From positions 20,611,904 to 20,675,903 of the forward strand of contig OZ038436.1 of NCBI GenBank assembly GCA_964036275.1: a stretch of DNA of 64,000 nucleotides. The letters are read 5' to 3'. The notes beneath the pieces are model-generated. The model did not search any database. It was not told the DNA's origin and saw only the letters and a list, made by a program, of their open reading frames with translations. Below are positions 9,304-22,471 of this stretch, one piece after another. The stretch's first letter is position 1; the number at the start of each line of letters is the position of its first letter. A program made the translations under genes and the position numbers. The DNA comes from Litoditis marina. Its lineage: Eukaryota; Nematoda; Chromadorea; Rhabditida; Rhabditidae.

Positions 9304-12300
9304 CTATTTTGCTTGCGCAATGAAATGTTTCACATCAAACTGCTCCTCGTACTGACTCTCATCCCACATATCCGCCAGATTCCACTGCCCGTCTGCGGCC
9401 GCGGCATCGGACGAGTCCGCTTTCCGCTTCTTCTTGATCGGACCGTTTTCGGACGACGTTCCGCTCTTGTCGCCTTCCAGTGTGAACATACTCAACAGCT
9501 CATCAGTGGCCATCGATTGAAGGGAACGGTTTTCCGAACCAATTAGAGCCTAGAAAAGTTGTGTACAACACTGAATAGATTGCAAGATATTGGTGATTCA
9601 ATCTAATGCTAACATGAACTGAACTAAGCATTTATGACAAACTACTCGGAATAAAATAAACCATCTCAGCGCGGTCGTTCTCAAAGTTTCATTGAGGAGT
9701 GTATCACACAAGTTGTGCGAGGGTTACTGTTATCGGTTCAACTCAGGTTTTCGTTTATCTCGACTTCTACGATCTTACTCAAAAATGCTACCAAATGATG
9801 GATGGGTGAACTGTGTTCCATTTCACCCGTGACAGAGTAGAAAATGGAAAATGAGGACAATAATGGGCGAACTAACATCGGCGGTGTTCATCTTGAACTT
9901 GTGCAGACTCATGACCTTCTGCTCTACCGTACCCTGTGTGATCAGACGATAGACATTCACTTTCCGGGTCTGACCCAGCCGATGTGCCCTGAAACAAAAA
10001 AAATGCACAATATAAAGTGAATATTAGGTTAAAACAAAAAAAGCACAATATAAAGTGAATATTAGGTTATTTATTTGAATAAAATATATTTGTGTCACGA
10101 GGACGTTTGTATGTTAGTAACTCATATACTTATAAAGCGAATGGTTGGTCTTATACTCATAGACTTTTTGAGAAGAATATATGATTACTTTCGACATATT
10201 TTTGGAGAATCTAAAACTAATTCACCGTCACTGTCAACTAGGGTTGTTAATCAAGTTCATAATTTCAAGTTTTCGAGTTTTGGCAAATTTTGTGTTTCCA
10301 GTTTTCACGTTCGAAATTGAATTTACGAGTTTGGCGGAGAATCGAGTTTTTGAGTTTGGCGAAGAATCGAGTTTTCGAGTTTGACTCGACTCGAAAATTG
10401 TCAAGTTTTTCGAGTCGAGTCAAGTTTCGAGTTCGACTTTAACAACCCTACTGTCAACCTTGCACAAATACAATACGAATACTGAAAAATAACTCAAAAT
10501 TAGTGTACCTATCGATTGCTTGCAGATCTTTCATGGGATTCCAGTCATGATCCAAGAAAATCACCACATCCGCTCCAATTAGATTCAGACCAACACCACC
10601 AATCTGTAACCAACAACCATAATAAAACTGAACGTGAATCAGCTCGATTATATGCAGAACATAAACATAAATAGGACAACTGATGTTAGAATTTATCAAG
10701 ACTTCAATACATGGCGCAACGTATGTGCATACAAATACACGTTAGTAAAACCGTGCCGGAAATACGTGTAGAAAAGTTTAGAAAGTTTAAAAAACTTACG
10801 TGAGTAGTCAGAATGAGCACGTCAATGGAGCGATCCGAATTGAATCTATCCACGACAGCCTGCCTGCCGCTGGGCGGAATCGAACTATCCAGTATCAGAT
10901 GGGTGACTGGACTGCCGAAATCTCCCCTGAAATCGTAAATTTATCAAATTTATGAGAAATACATATAGTTCGTATATTAAATTATTACAATTATAGTCTG
11001 ATCTAGACACCGTTACGTGGGGCATTTCGGCAATTAGTCTAGACGCCCGTGGGTGTTGTGGAATATGTAGATTCACACTCCATAAGAAGTTTTCAATTGA
11101 AATACGTCACATTTCTCAAATATTCATATGCCAGCTGTTTAACTTTTCAAAATCGGAAAGAATAAAAAGAGCCAATTTTGCTATGACCAAGTTTTCCGGC
11201 GAATTCACTGGAGAACCGGGTCCTTCCCGAACCAAACCGCGAACCGGTCACTGGAGAACCGAACCAACTGAACCGAACCGGTTTTTGAACCGACCGGTTC
11301 TCCAGTGAATCTTCGAACCGAACCGACATTTATCATGAGTTAAACAAGCAAGTCGTGGACAAGGTAAAAATGACTCTATCCCGGTTCGGTTCGAAGCATT
11401 CACTGGAGAACCGGTCGGTTCAAAAGTCGGTTCGGTCGGTTCGGTTCTCCAGTGACTGGTTTGCGATTCGGTTCGGGAAGGACCTGGTTCTCCAGTGAAT
11501 TGGCCAAGTTTTCCAGAGTATGACCAGAACAGTACCTGGTGAGTGCGTGAGAAACCAGTTCCACCGAAGATTTCCACTGACAGAAAATCAGAGCTCGGTG
11601 AGGCATCTCCATTTCAATGGCGGACGTGAGACCGGTTTCTAGAAGAAACATATATTGATCGAAGGAGATTTCATAGGTAACGAACATAGAATTTGAGCAT
11701 TAAATCCAAATAAGTCGACGAGAAGATGAAGTCCAAAACCTTCAATCGGCTGGAACTTCACTAAGGCTATTCTCAAGAGAATTACAATTAAAAAGGGACA
11801 GAAAGAAATATTAATATGAAAGAGCTGCTCGAGAGAAACTCATAAATACTATTTTTTATTCAAATTTTATTCAAACTAACCAACCTACTCTGCATACGGT
11901 TCACAGGTTTTAGTCTGTTTTGGCGCGCGCAACGCTAGGTTTAGGTACCCCGCGGGGTACCTGAACTGGCTTGCCATTTTGCCCTCCTTTAAATTGATGA
12001 AAATGATTTCGGGACGCCATTATTTCCACCCGACTAACCCTCTTCATTGTCCGTGACAGAGTCTTCCCCGCGACCGATTCCACATTCATTCAGAAGTTCA
12101 CCTAATGCTTCCATTTTTCCCGATCTAGCCTGACGAGCCTGGAAAGAGCCGGAGTGAAATAAAGATTACGGAAAGAAATGTGTAAAACATAAATATCGAA
12201 TGAGTCTCTTAAGTACCTGGAAAATAATGTATACTATTAGTCAAGTGCACAGTCACGTGAAACATGTAAAACACAGCAGAACTCAGAAACGTGTAATGAC

Positions 12301-15300
12301 AAAGTACACGATGACTCATTAGAATGCTAACTTTACATGACTATTACATTACTCGTAGTGTAACTCCTTCGCTTCGTGAATCAATATACATAATTTGCAC
12401 TCCCCGCTTTTTCTGCCAACCTACGCGATCATACAGTCAATTCAACCAACCGCATCTAGCAGCTCCTTGCCGGCCCCCGCTTTTTCGAGTACGTCCGCGA
12501 CGAGAGACGGATGATCGACCAGCTTCCGCAGACTAATCAGGGCGGACAGAGGCGCGATGCCGCCCGACGCCAGCAGCACCTTGTTCGCGGTACATCTGAA
12601 GAATAACCATTTGAATTGGTGGTTCACATATGCAACTAGTTTACATGCAACCAAAATGCAACCCGGTTGCATGTGTACAAAACTATTGCTAGCTTTCAAA
12701 GGCAACCGGGTTGCATGATTGCATCTCAAATGCAACCAAATTTGTCTACATTAGGTGTGAAGCTTTCTTGGTTGACTGGTTGTTTCTATATAAAACTCCA
12801 TATTTTATTACTTGGATAAAACTACTTATGTTTCTAGTTTTTGAGCGTAGATTAGATATGCAGATATGCTTATAAACGAGAACCCATTTTTTATAGACCT
12901 TGATTAATCGCCTATGAAGTTTTGAAGTTAGAATTGATAACGAAGTTACATGATTTTAAAATCCAGACCCACCTGTCAACAATAAACTTGTAAATTTCCC
13001 TCTGTGCATCACTGAGTTCACACTCGTAATCCTGTACGTTTTTGTCCGGGAGTTCCTTCAATACCTGAAACATACACAATTAGTTTACTTTGACTGTTAA
13101 CAGTTGCATCGACTGTTGCACTAAATTTCTCTCCTCGACATTGCGTTTCAAAGCTGGTTGGAGAAACGAAAATAAGAGACAATAAACGCAAACCTCTGTT
13201 TTCAAACGACGAAGCACAAATGGGAGAATCAGTTTGTGCAAACTTGCCACACTGCGCGAGCCTTCCTGAAAACATAGAATATCAAAATTTAATACTCTAC
13301 TTTCGTTTAATACCTTCAAACAAAAGATAGAAATCTGTAGACTTCAACTTGAGGCAAAAGACACCAACCTGAATCTCCTTCTCGCTAGCCTTCTGACTTC
13401 TGCATCTGAGTATCTTCTTGAGAAACTGAGCACGGAACTGTTTCTCGTCGCCAAGATAACCGGGCATCAACCATGCGAACAGTGCCCACAGATCAGCCGG
13501 GCTGAAAAAAGAAGAAGTAAAGATAAGTGGAACAAAACCAGACAATTTCATAGTTTACAACTTTTTGAAATTTTGTTTCTGAAAGACCACCTCCGCAATT
13601 TATGTTATGATCGCAGTGGTGAGTGGTCCCACAAAAAAGGTAAGAAAATATAAAGATAAGTAATCAAGAACTATTATAACATTGTGAAACAGCGCGATAG
13701 TGTTACCTATTCTGAACAGGAGTTCCTGACAAGATCAGCCGGCTGGTCGCTTTCAGCTCCGAGGCTGCCTTCCAGATGGCCGTCTTCGGATTACGCATCA
13801 CGTGGCCTTCGTCCAACACCACGTAGTTCCACGTGTGATGTCTGAAAATACTAATTTCACCACGACCACGCCCACCAGGTAAGTGCGTAAACTGAATATT
13901 TCAGAAACAAATATGCATCTCGCCTGCATGGTGCAGTCTCAAGTCATATCGTCTCAACGTTTCACATTACAAGTTCGAAATTTCAGCAAAATCAATATCA
14001 TGATAATAGCTTCTTTTCCATAGATCCATACCCGTCTTTGATGCTCAGAATGTTCACATTACATCGACTGTCACTAAACTTCCGTACTAGGGTTGTTTAT
14101 CTAGTTCAAAATTTTCCGTGAAAAAAAAAACCACGACATCAACTAACAACAACGAGGGGCTGTTCTTGAGGTCCTCGTAGGCGGTGACAACCAGCTCCGC
14201 CTTCCGCCATGCGCCAGTCATGTCCACTTTTCGGGCGGGCGGTCGGCCGGGGAAATAGCGACGCCACTCGTTGCACCAATGTTCCACCAGGGTACGCGGA
14301 CACACCACCAGTGAACCGCGGGATTTGGGCGAATCTGAAATATGCGCACAGAATATGACGAAATATTCAGATAGGCCTTCGACTTGGAATGAAACTCAGG
14401 AACGTGTTTTATTCTCTTAGTTGCACAGTATTTTACCGACAGACTGTCTTTCATAGACGTGGATTAGTTTTTCTTTCAGAGATAAGAGACCTTTCAATCT
14501 CTTACTTTAAGAATATTTAACCGAGTTCACGCTACTTATTTGCATCGGTAACGGAGAAGCAATTTTCACTAGGATAAACAGATAACTACTAATTTCGGCA
14601 ATCACACACATAGTGTCCTTGAGCGTCCAACAATGTGGAGTATGGACAAGCACCCTCCAAGCCCACTTCCCCGTAGTATCATCACAACGAATTACAGATT
14701 TAGATTCACACAATTTCTCACCTTGGTCCAAGGACAGAATCAGTGTGCACATTGTTTGTAGCGTTTTTCCTAGTCCCATGTCATCCGCGAGAATACCATT
14801 CAGTCCGTAACGTCGCATGAAACGCATCCATGTAATACCTTCCTAAAACAAAGCAACATATACATATACACTTCCGAATATCCAAACAGAATAAGAGCAA
14901 CTTCTGGTAGTATGTATATATACACGTGAACTGTATTTCTATTACGGTTGATGAAGTCGAGCTCAAAACTCCGAAAAATAGATTTCTGCCCAAAATCGAA
15001 ATTATAGTGGCATAGTTTACTGGTGTGGTGTCTGGAGTCTGGCTCTGGAGTCGATAGTGAACTCTGAACAGATTTAGTGCTACTCCAACACCTACAACAA
15101 CAATACGGTATTCTCTCACCTGTTGATAGTGTCTCAGCTTCAGTTCATTGCAGAGCCCAGCAATCTGTTCTGACTTGACCAGCGGAAGCTGTGAAGGACA
15201 GCTTAGTACGTGGATGAAGTCAGAATTCTCACGTCGTTTCTTGACGAGAGCCTCACTCAGACCGGGCAGCGGGTCAGGAGAGGACTGCAACAAACGATTA

Positions 15301-18300
15301 AGACACTATACAGTATACAGATATTTCAATTATTCAACGAATAAGGCTTTTGCAGTAAAATGTAAATATATGGGCAACTTTACCGAAGCGTCCCTTCTCA
15401 ACCAAATTCCCAGACAAAACAGAAATCATATAATTCAACACACATTGTTATAGCATATAACTAAAGTATTATCAGGCAGATTGGTAAAAAAATCTAATAC
15501 AAGGTTACACATACCAGTAAGGTTTGATTATCCCACCAAAAAACAGCCGGATTTCTTACTAAAGAACCGTGATAACTCATGATTCTCCACCAAAAGTAGG
15601 CCAATTATCCCGATTTTGGTGGAAAAGAGCCGTTTCTTGATTATACCGGAGTATGCGTGAAGACCATACCTCCAAGGCTAGCAGTGGCACGAGATTCCTG
15701 AATGCCTCCCCGGCGGCTTCGCGTACTTCGACCAGTCTGTCAGCAAGGCGGGGGAAGACAAGGGGTGCCAATAGGGAAACCACTCCACAAAGAGACTCGC
15801 CCAAATAGGACAGCCTACAAAAAGGGTAAGCATGACCGCAACATATTCCGAAAAACAGTAGTTCGTAGTTTAGGGTCAACTTTTACATTATCGGACAAGT
15901 AAATCATTAAGGGTTGTGAACATCTGAAAATTCCGAGGTCGTCCATTTCGTTAAAATGAACTTGGTTCCACTATGATGCACTATTCTAGCTATGTTCATT
16001 GTTCTTCGGATTCTTTGGAACGATTTTTCTTTTCGTTCAGCTTCGAAATGTTTCCGGAATTGAGTATCCAAAATCCAAAATGCCATACTTGGGTGAGCGG
16101 AAGAGAGAAAATTGATAGAAACCGACCTGAGCACAACCTCGACAGCGCCTCGTCTCTCAGTGGAGCTGTTGATATTAGTCAGCATAGAGGCTATCGTCTC
16201 ATACATTCGAGATACAGTATCCCCCAGCCGAGAACGAGCGAACGTGGCCACAGCTTTCGCACCGCCAAACCTGAACATGAGTTATTGAACTGAGTGTGAA
16301 TGTGAAATATACTTTATATCTCATGGCTCATCCATCTAGAATCCGGTTGTAAGCATCAAGAACTGCATTCTGCATTGAGAAAAGCATTAGGAAAAAGAAA
16401 AAAACATTAAAGCATTAACACCTACGTCAGGGAGCACTTTTGAATGTCTGCGACATTTTTGTCTATTGTCTAACGTGATTTTCTAAGAACGAGAATGACC
16501 ATATATGTGAACCGCTTTAGTGTTTGTAGTTTGTCACCCGTGATCAGTCCACAATTACAGCCAAAACGGACAGGCCGGAAACACTGCAGATTTATAATTT
16601 ATAAACATGTGAAATATACCTTTTAGCAGGATTTTCATCCTTTAGCAAATTAATTATCCGCTCGGTGGACTTATCGGATAAACAAGATCCCACACGAGAC
16701 CACAGACAGCCATGCAACTCCAATCTACACAAGAGATTCTGAAAAAGCAACCACTAAAAACGATATTGGGCACTAGAACTACGAAAACACAAAAAGGCAG
16801 GATGGTAGAACTTCCAACAAGCTATTTTTTACCCATCCCTTCTACATATCGTTCATTGCTTGTAATCAATATTAAAACTGAATGTTGCGTTGTCGTTAAG
16901 TTACGAGATGAAACAGTGCTCATTACGAACTCTCCGCTTCCGTAACAAATATTCATGCTCCAAATCCAACAACTCACCTCTTCAGAACATTCGTCAACCC
17001 CGAAATACTCGTAGAACTCGGGCAACTGCTCCACCGCAAACGATGAACAAACCTGAAAAATACGTTAATTATACTCCGTATACAAGATGTAAAAAACGGA
17101 TGCTGGTACAATCACCCTGAAGTTGAAATGCAAGAATTCGATCAGTTATGAACAAACCTCTGAAGATTGTAAAAACTTTCTAGCACAACGGAAACCGTCG
17201 AAAATACAAAAACTCACAAGTAACAACATTTCAGCATTGCGGCTAGGAGCAGATGGTTTCCTCAAACCTTCTTCAATCTTCGACAGAGACAAAATTTCCG
17301 TTGACTTGTTTTTACTGAAAGAAAATCCTATAAACGAGAACGGCCTAAAAATGAGAACTTGGTACATAACTTAAGAAAGGGAAATTATGTCCGCTTCGAT
17401 CCTATAAACTGGAATAATTTAAAAGCTAATTAACGATAGATTCACGTGTCACTTATCACATCTTGATTTCTGTGATTTTCGTTACAAGAGTTTTTCATAG
17501 TTAGGCAAATTATGCTAACACAAATAACATATGCCAACTTACCACTCTTCGGCTTTGGGAATACGAATCGAACAGCTAGGAAATATGTCCATGGCTTTCG
17601 CAATCACCTGTAAAAATGACCATTAAGATAATGTCATGTTTGGAATTATGTAACCAGGCACAAAAACTGTAAAAAAAAAACTGGTTAAATTATATTGCGA
17701 GAAAGCAAACCACAACCATTGGGTCATGCCCTCACAAATTTTTAAGAAAGTTGGCGTTAGTAGCTGCTGGCTTCTTATGGGCTTCAGACAATTTAGGATC
17801 TCCAAAAAATAACAGTAGGTTAAATATCGGAAGTCTACACCAACCTTGACATAGGGTTTGGGTGTGCGCGGCCAACTGAATACGACCATTAACGGCACGG
17901 ATCCCTTGAACACTTCGGCGGCTACCGTATCATTATCTTCCACCTTGAAAAAGCATGATGTATAAGAAGAAAAATGATACCAACAGTTCCTGGCGGCTGG
18001 AAACAGGTGACCCCAGATTAATTAGAGATGGGGCATTTAGAGCACTTTCCCTGTTGATGAAAACATCGTCAAATGTGGCGTTAGTATTGGGTACACATGT
18101 GCCCTTTAAACAGAAGTTTATTATTTCCAATCATCTGTCAGTAACTTATTGAGTTACCATTTGCTACTGATGACACTCGTTTTCCAAGAAGATGAGTGTT
18201 TTCTACTCAATCGTGACCGAGAGTTTTCGTTTTGGGTTGAGAATAAAATTACCGCTGAGGTGCTGAGTTACTAACCTGCATGCACTCCACCAACGGTCTC

Positions 18301-21300
18301 ACCATGGGAGTGAGTTTTTCTGGAGCGTATCCGAAATAAAACAATGCAGAAGAAAGAAAGGCAGAGACTCGCCTGAAAGAGCGAAACAGATTGATTAGAG
18401 AATTAGAGTGACTAATGGACACAACAACGAACTGGTTATGATGACAACCATATACCAGTAAGGTCTGACTGAGCGACGAAAAGCAGTCCGTTTTCAGATG
18501 TCAACACGTGAAAATTTATGATTTTTATCAAAGGTAGACCGATTTTCATCTTTTCGGCAAAAAAGTAGTTCGTTTCTCGGATTTTTCTGACTATCGGGAC
18601 AAGCTGAGTGGTGTATGATGACAACGATGGTGAGTACAGGGCACAACCCATAGCCTCACAGAAATAAGTGGCAAATGTGAAAAGACTAAAGATTGATAGT
18701 GGTGTTCCCAAACGCATCATGGAGGCACTTTTTTTTTGGAAAAAAAGAGATACGGATGAAGAGATACGACAAACAGAAACTCTATCGATAAAACAACCTA
18801 CGTCGAATTACATCTGACAGCTACTTTTGTGAACTGTATCCACTCAGTCAACAGTTTGTAACGCGAATCCAGCGCCTCTAACTGCTTCTCACTCTTTAAC
18901 GTAGACCGACACTGCTCGTAAACGGATCTGAAAGACAAAACTAGATGAAGTGATGAATGAAGATCACATAGTTGTACTTGCTGGTGGCAAGAAGTAACGA
19001 ATATTTTTCTCAACAACAACTAAGATATAAATAAGTACGGTATTTGGAATTAAACCGACAACAGTCAAATGAGGTATGAGTAAGAATTTACCAGTAAAGT
19101 TGTAAAGTTGTCCGAATTCAGAAAAATTCGAAAAACTGACTACTTTTTTTGCTGAAAACGGGAGAATTTCTCTGATTTTGGTGCGGAATCATCAATATTC
19201 ACGTGTTTGAAGCTAAAAACGGACTACTTTTGGTCGCTTGGTCGGACCTTACTGGTGTTTGGTGATACCTGCTAATATCTTCTACTGAAGAGCTGTCCTC
19301 TAGGTTCAAGCTAGCTCTATCCAAGCCGCGAAGTGCGCAATAGTCCACAAACTCATTACAGTCCTGTGAAAATTCGATTACTGAGCGTGAAAAATATAAA
19401 GTTTACCCGGTTATCATCTTGTATTTTTCTATCAAAAACACTAGAATCGAAAAGGCAGAGCACCAATGAAACAAAATTTTTCCTCCGTTTCATGAAACAC
19501 GTTCAGTGTGTTGTGTGTTCGATATTTCAGACAAATATTTTACTAAAATCAGCAATGATGTTGTCGACAATAAATAAACGTTAGATTGGAAAGTGTGGTC
19601 CACATACAAATTAGTATAGCGATAACCCTTCTCCCTAAGCTCAACTGTGTGTATCCCGGGTTCCCAGGGAATAAAACTTGAAGGTTTCCTCAGAATACTG
19701 GCCATACACCACCAAGGGTCTCTTATTATCTCTGAAAGCTCGCGATCCCGCCTCTTTTCTGAGTCGCGACCCCTCTGAAGTAGTTCAAAACTGCAATTTT
19801 TCAACTAGTTTTGTATGATAAGTTACTGGGTTTCAACTTGCAACCCCTATTTTTCATGAAAATCAGTTCGCAACCCCCCATTTTATAAGAGGCCTTGGCG
19901 GTGTGTGATACTGGCCTACCTGTGTGAGTTGGGTGACGGATGACGTCAATTCATCGAAATTCCTAGCAGATGTTCGAAGACATGCATCGCAGTTTGAGAT
20001 GAGAGTTATTGGCGGATCCAACATCGAGCCACTGGAAACCGATCAGAATGATCCCCATGTACGAACAAACACCAGTGAGCTCTGACTAAGCGAAAGAAAG
20101 TAGTCCGTTTTCAGATGTAAACACGTGAAAATTTATAATTTCTCATCAAAAGTAGACCGATTTTCTTCTTTTCGGCAAAAAAAATTGTCCGTTTTTCGAA
20201 TTTTTTTTGACTATTTGGACAACTTTACTGGTGTATGTGTACGAATAACCAGAAAATTCACAAAATGGGCTACATTTTTGCTGATATGTGGTATAGGGAG
20301 AACTTGTCTACTTTTTATTCAAAATCAAGAAGTTTAAAGCATATGAATTCAAAAACTGATTCCTTCTCGTAGAATAGTCCCTTACTAATGTGTGATCATC
20401 ACTAGAAACTTCGGTAACACTACTTTCCACCCGTACATCCAAGTCACAAAATGCTCCAGCTCATTACCAACTAGTACACAGAATGGTTTCTGAGGTTTCA
20501 AACAGAAAAATCCATTTCCATTGCTTAACTATTGAATAAGGAGTCCCATCCCGTTGATTACATTTCGAATATTGAATTATCGGTAAAACGAAACTATGTA
20601 TTATGTAAGCATGTCTGCACACAGCACAAATTAGGAGATACAGTATACTTCAGCGGTTCTTCAGGGAAACTGGGAGTAGCATACCTATTGAGTGTTGATT
20701 TGTAGAGCGCAGCCCATTCGTTGATGATGATAGCCGCACCAAGAGCCTGGTACAACGAGGCAGACATCAAGGGTGGAATGAAGAGCAGCTGGAGCGAGAG
20801 AGCGCTGGAAATATAACATAATTATACTGTCTATAATAAGTGAATATATTATTAAATTTTCCACAACCAACGACCTACTTCATCCGGTTGTCACTTTATC
20901 CATAATGTACAACACACAAATCACCACTATCAACGGCAGAAAATGTCTGGTGAATTTTTTGGTGTCAAATCTAGAATCAGTTTTCAACAGGAAGTGTGAA
21001 CTTTACTTCAAAAAAGAACATGAAGATAGCCACTTGAATTACGAAGTATGGAATGAGACTGTTATACTAGTCTGGAAACATTGAAAAAAAAACTCACATT
21101 GCCTGACCATCCTGTACGACCCCACTCTGATAGAGAGAATGTATTATGGATGCAAGAAACTTGGCCGCGAGAATTTTTCGGGTGATGTACACATCGTCCT
21201 TTCCTCTGAAATAAGTTCAGTTTAAGTTGGTGGAATTTATTCAACAACCCATATTTCGCCAAAAATATAAGCACACACCAGTGGGGTGCGACTATTCTAA

Positions 21301-22389
21301 AGGAATGAACCCGATTTTTGGGCTTCCTCGAACATTTTCAACAAAGTGTGAGTAAAATGTTCCCGATAGTTCTTGATCTGGACAAAAATGTGATTTACGT
21401 GTTACGTCCACGAAAACGTTATCAACTATACCTGTCACTGAGAAATCTCATCTCTTCGCTGCACATCCTTTCCAGAGGCTCGTCCGCCTTGCTAGCTGGT
21501 CCGTCCACGCAGAATGAGAAGACATCTGTCAAGAAAGAAATAAACCATTTATAGAAATTGGAGAAAGATTTAATGCAACAAAAAACAAATTTACAGGAAA
21601 TGAATTAGTTATAATCCGGTTACCTTTGCACTCCGGTTAAGTACTAGTTCCATATGCCGCTGGAAATGCGTAATAGTCATCTAAGATATGAAACTAATAT
21701 TGAGAAATGAAAATATAAATACCCACCTATCATGGGATTCCTATGGTCCAGCATCAGACAGTTTATCCACGATCCAATTGACGCTCTCAATGACTCATCC
21801 GCCCACATTTCTTCCCTGAAAATGGCTATGATGAGATCTAATCAACCAAACTACAATATCTAGCTAAACTTTCACAAAAAAGTCAATCTAGAATGCTAAA
21901 ACTAGAATGCTGATCTAACGTTTCAAATATACTCTATTTAGCAAGTCATCGCCATGCTATATGCTGATTACCTTGGTAACAATGGTAACTGTCGTTCGAT
22001 CCCGTTGTTCTTTTGTCGGAATCTCGGAATTAGCAAATCACAACGTACAACTAGATCAAACTACCTTCTACAACGAAGGTTGGGTACTATCTATAGATGA
22101 ATCACCTGTATCGTTCAATAAATCTTAGTGACGTCAGATAAATGAGCTCCAGAAGTACAGTATCTTCTGCGGGTGCACTGAACAAGAGTACACGGAAAAA
22201 CGACTTGAAAATGGAGAAGATATCCTGAAAGAGTGAGAGTAACATATGGGATAACATGGAAGTTTATAATCTCAAACATTGCTCGACCATAAAAGTAGAA
22301 GTAGCTCGCTCACAAAGAATATTTTTCCACGCAAACCCGACAAACTTAACATACATCCACTACCATCCCTTTGAACAGAAATGGACACC

Positions 22390-22471
<82 letters not shown>

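Noticed and set aside
14781..15293. 170-codon minus-strand frame
   Set aside because: It reads through the btf-1 intron in one place and out of frame across exon 29. The spliced exons explain the region.
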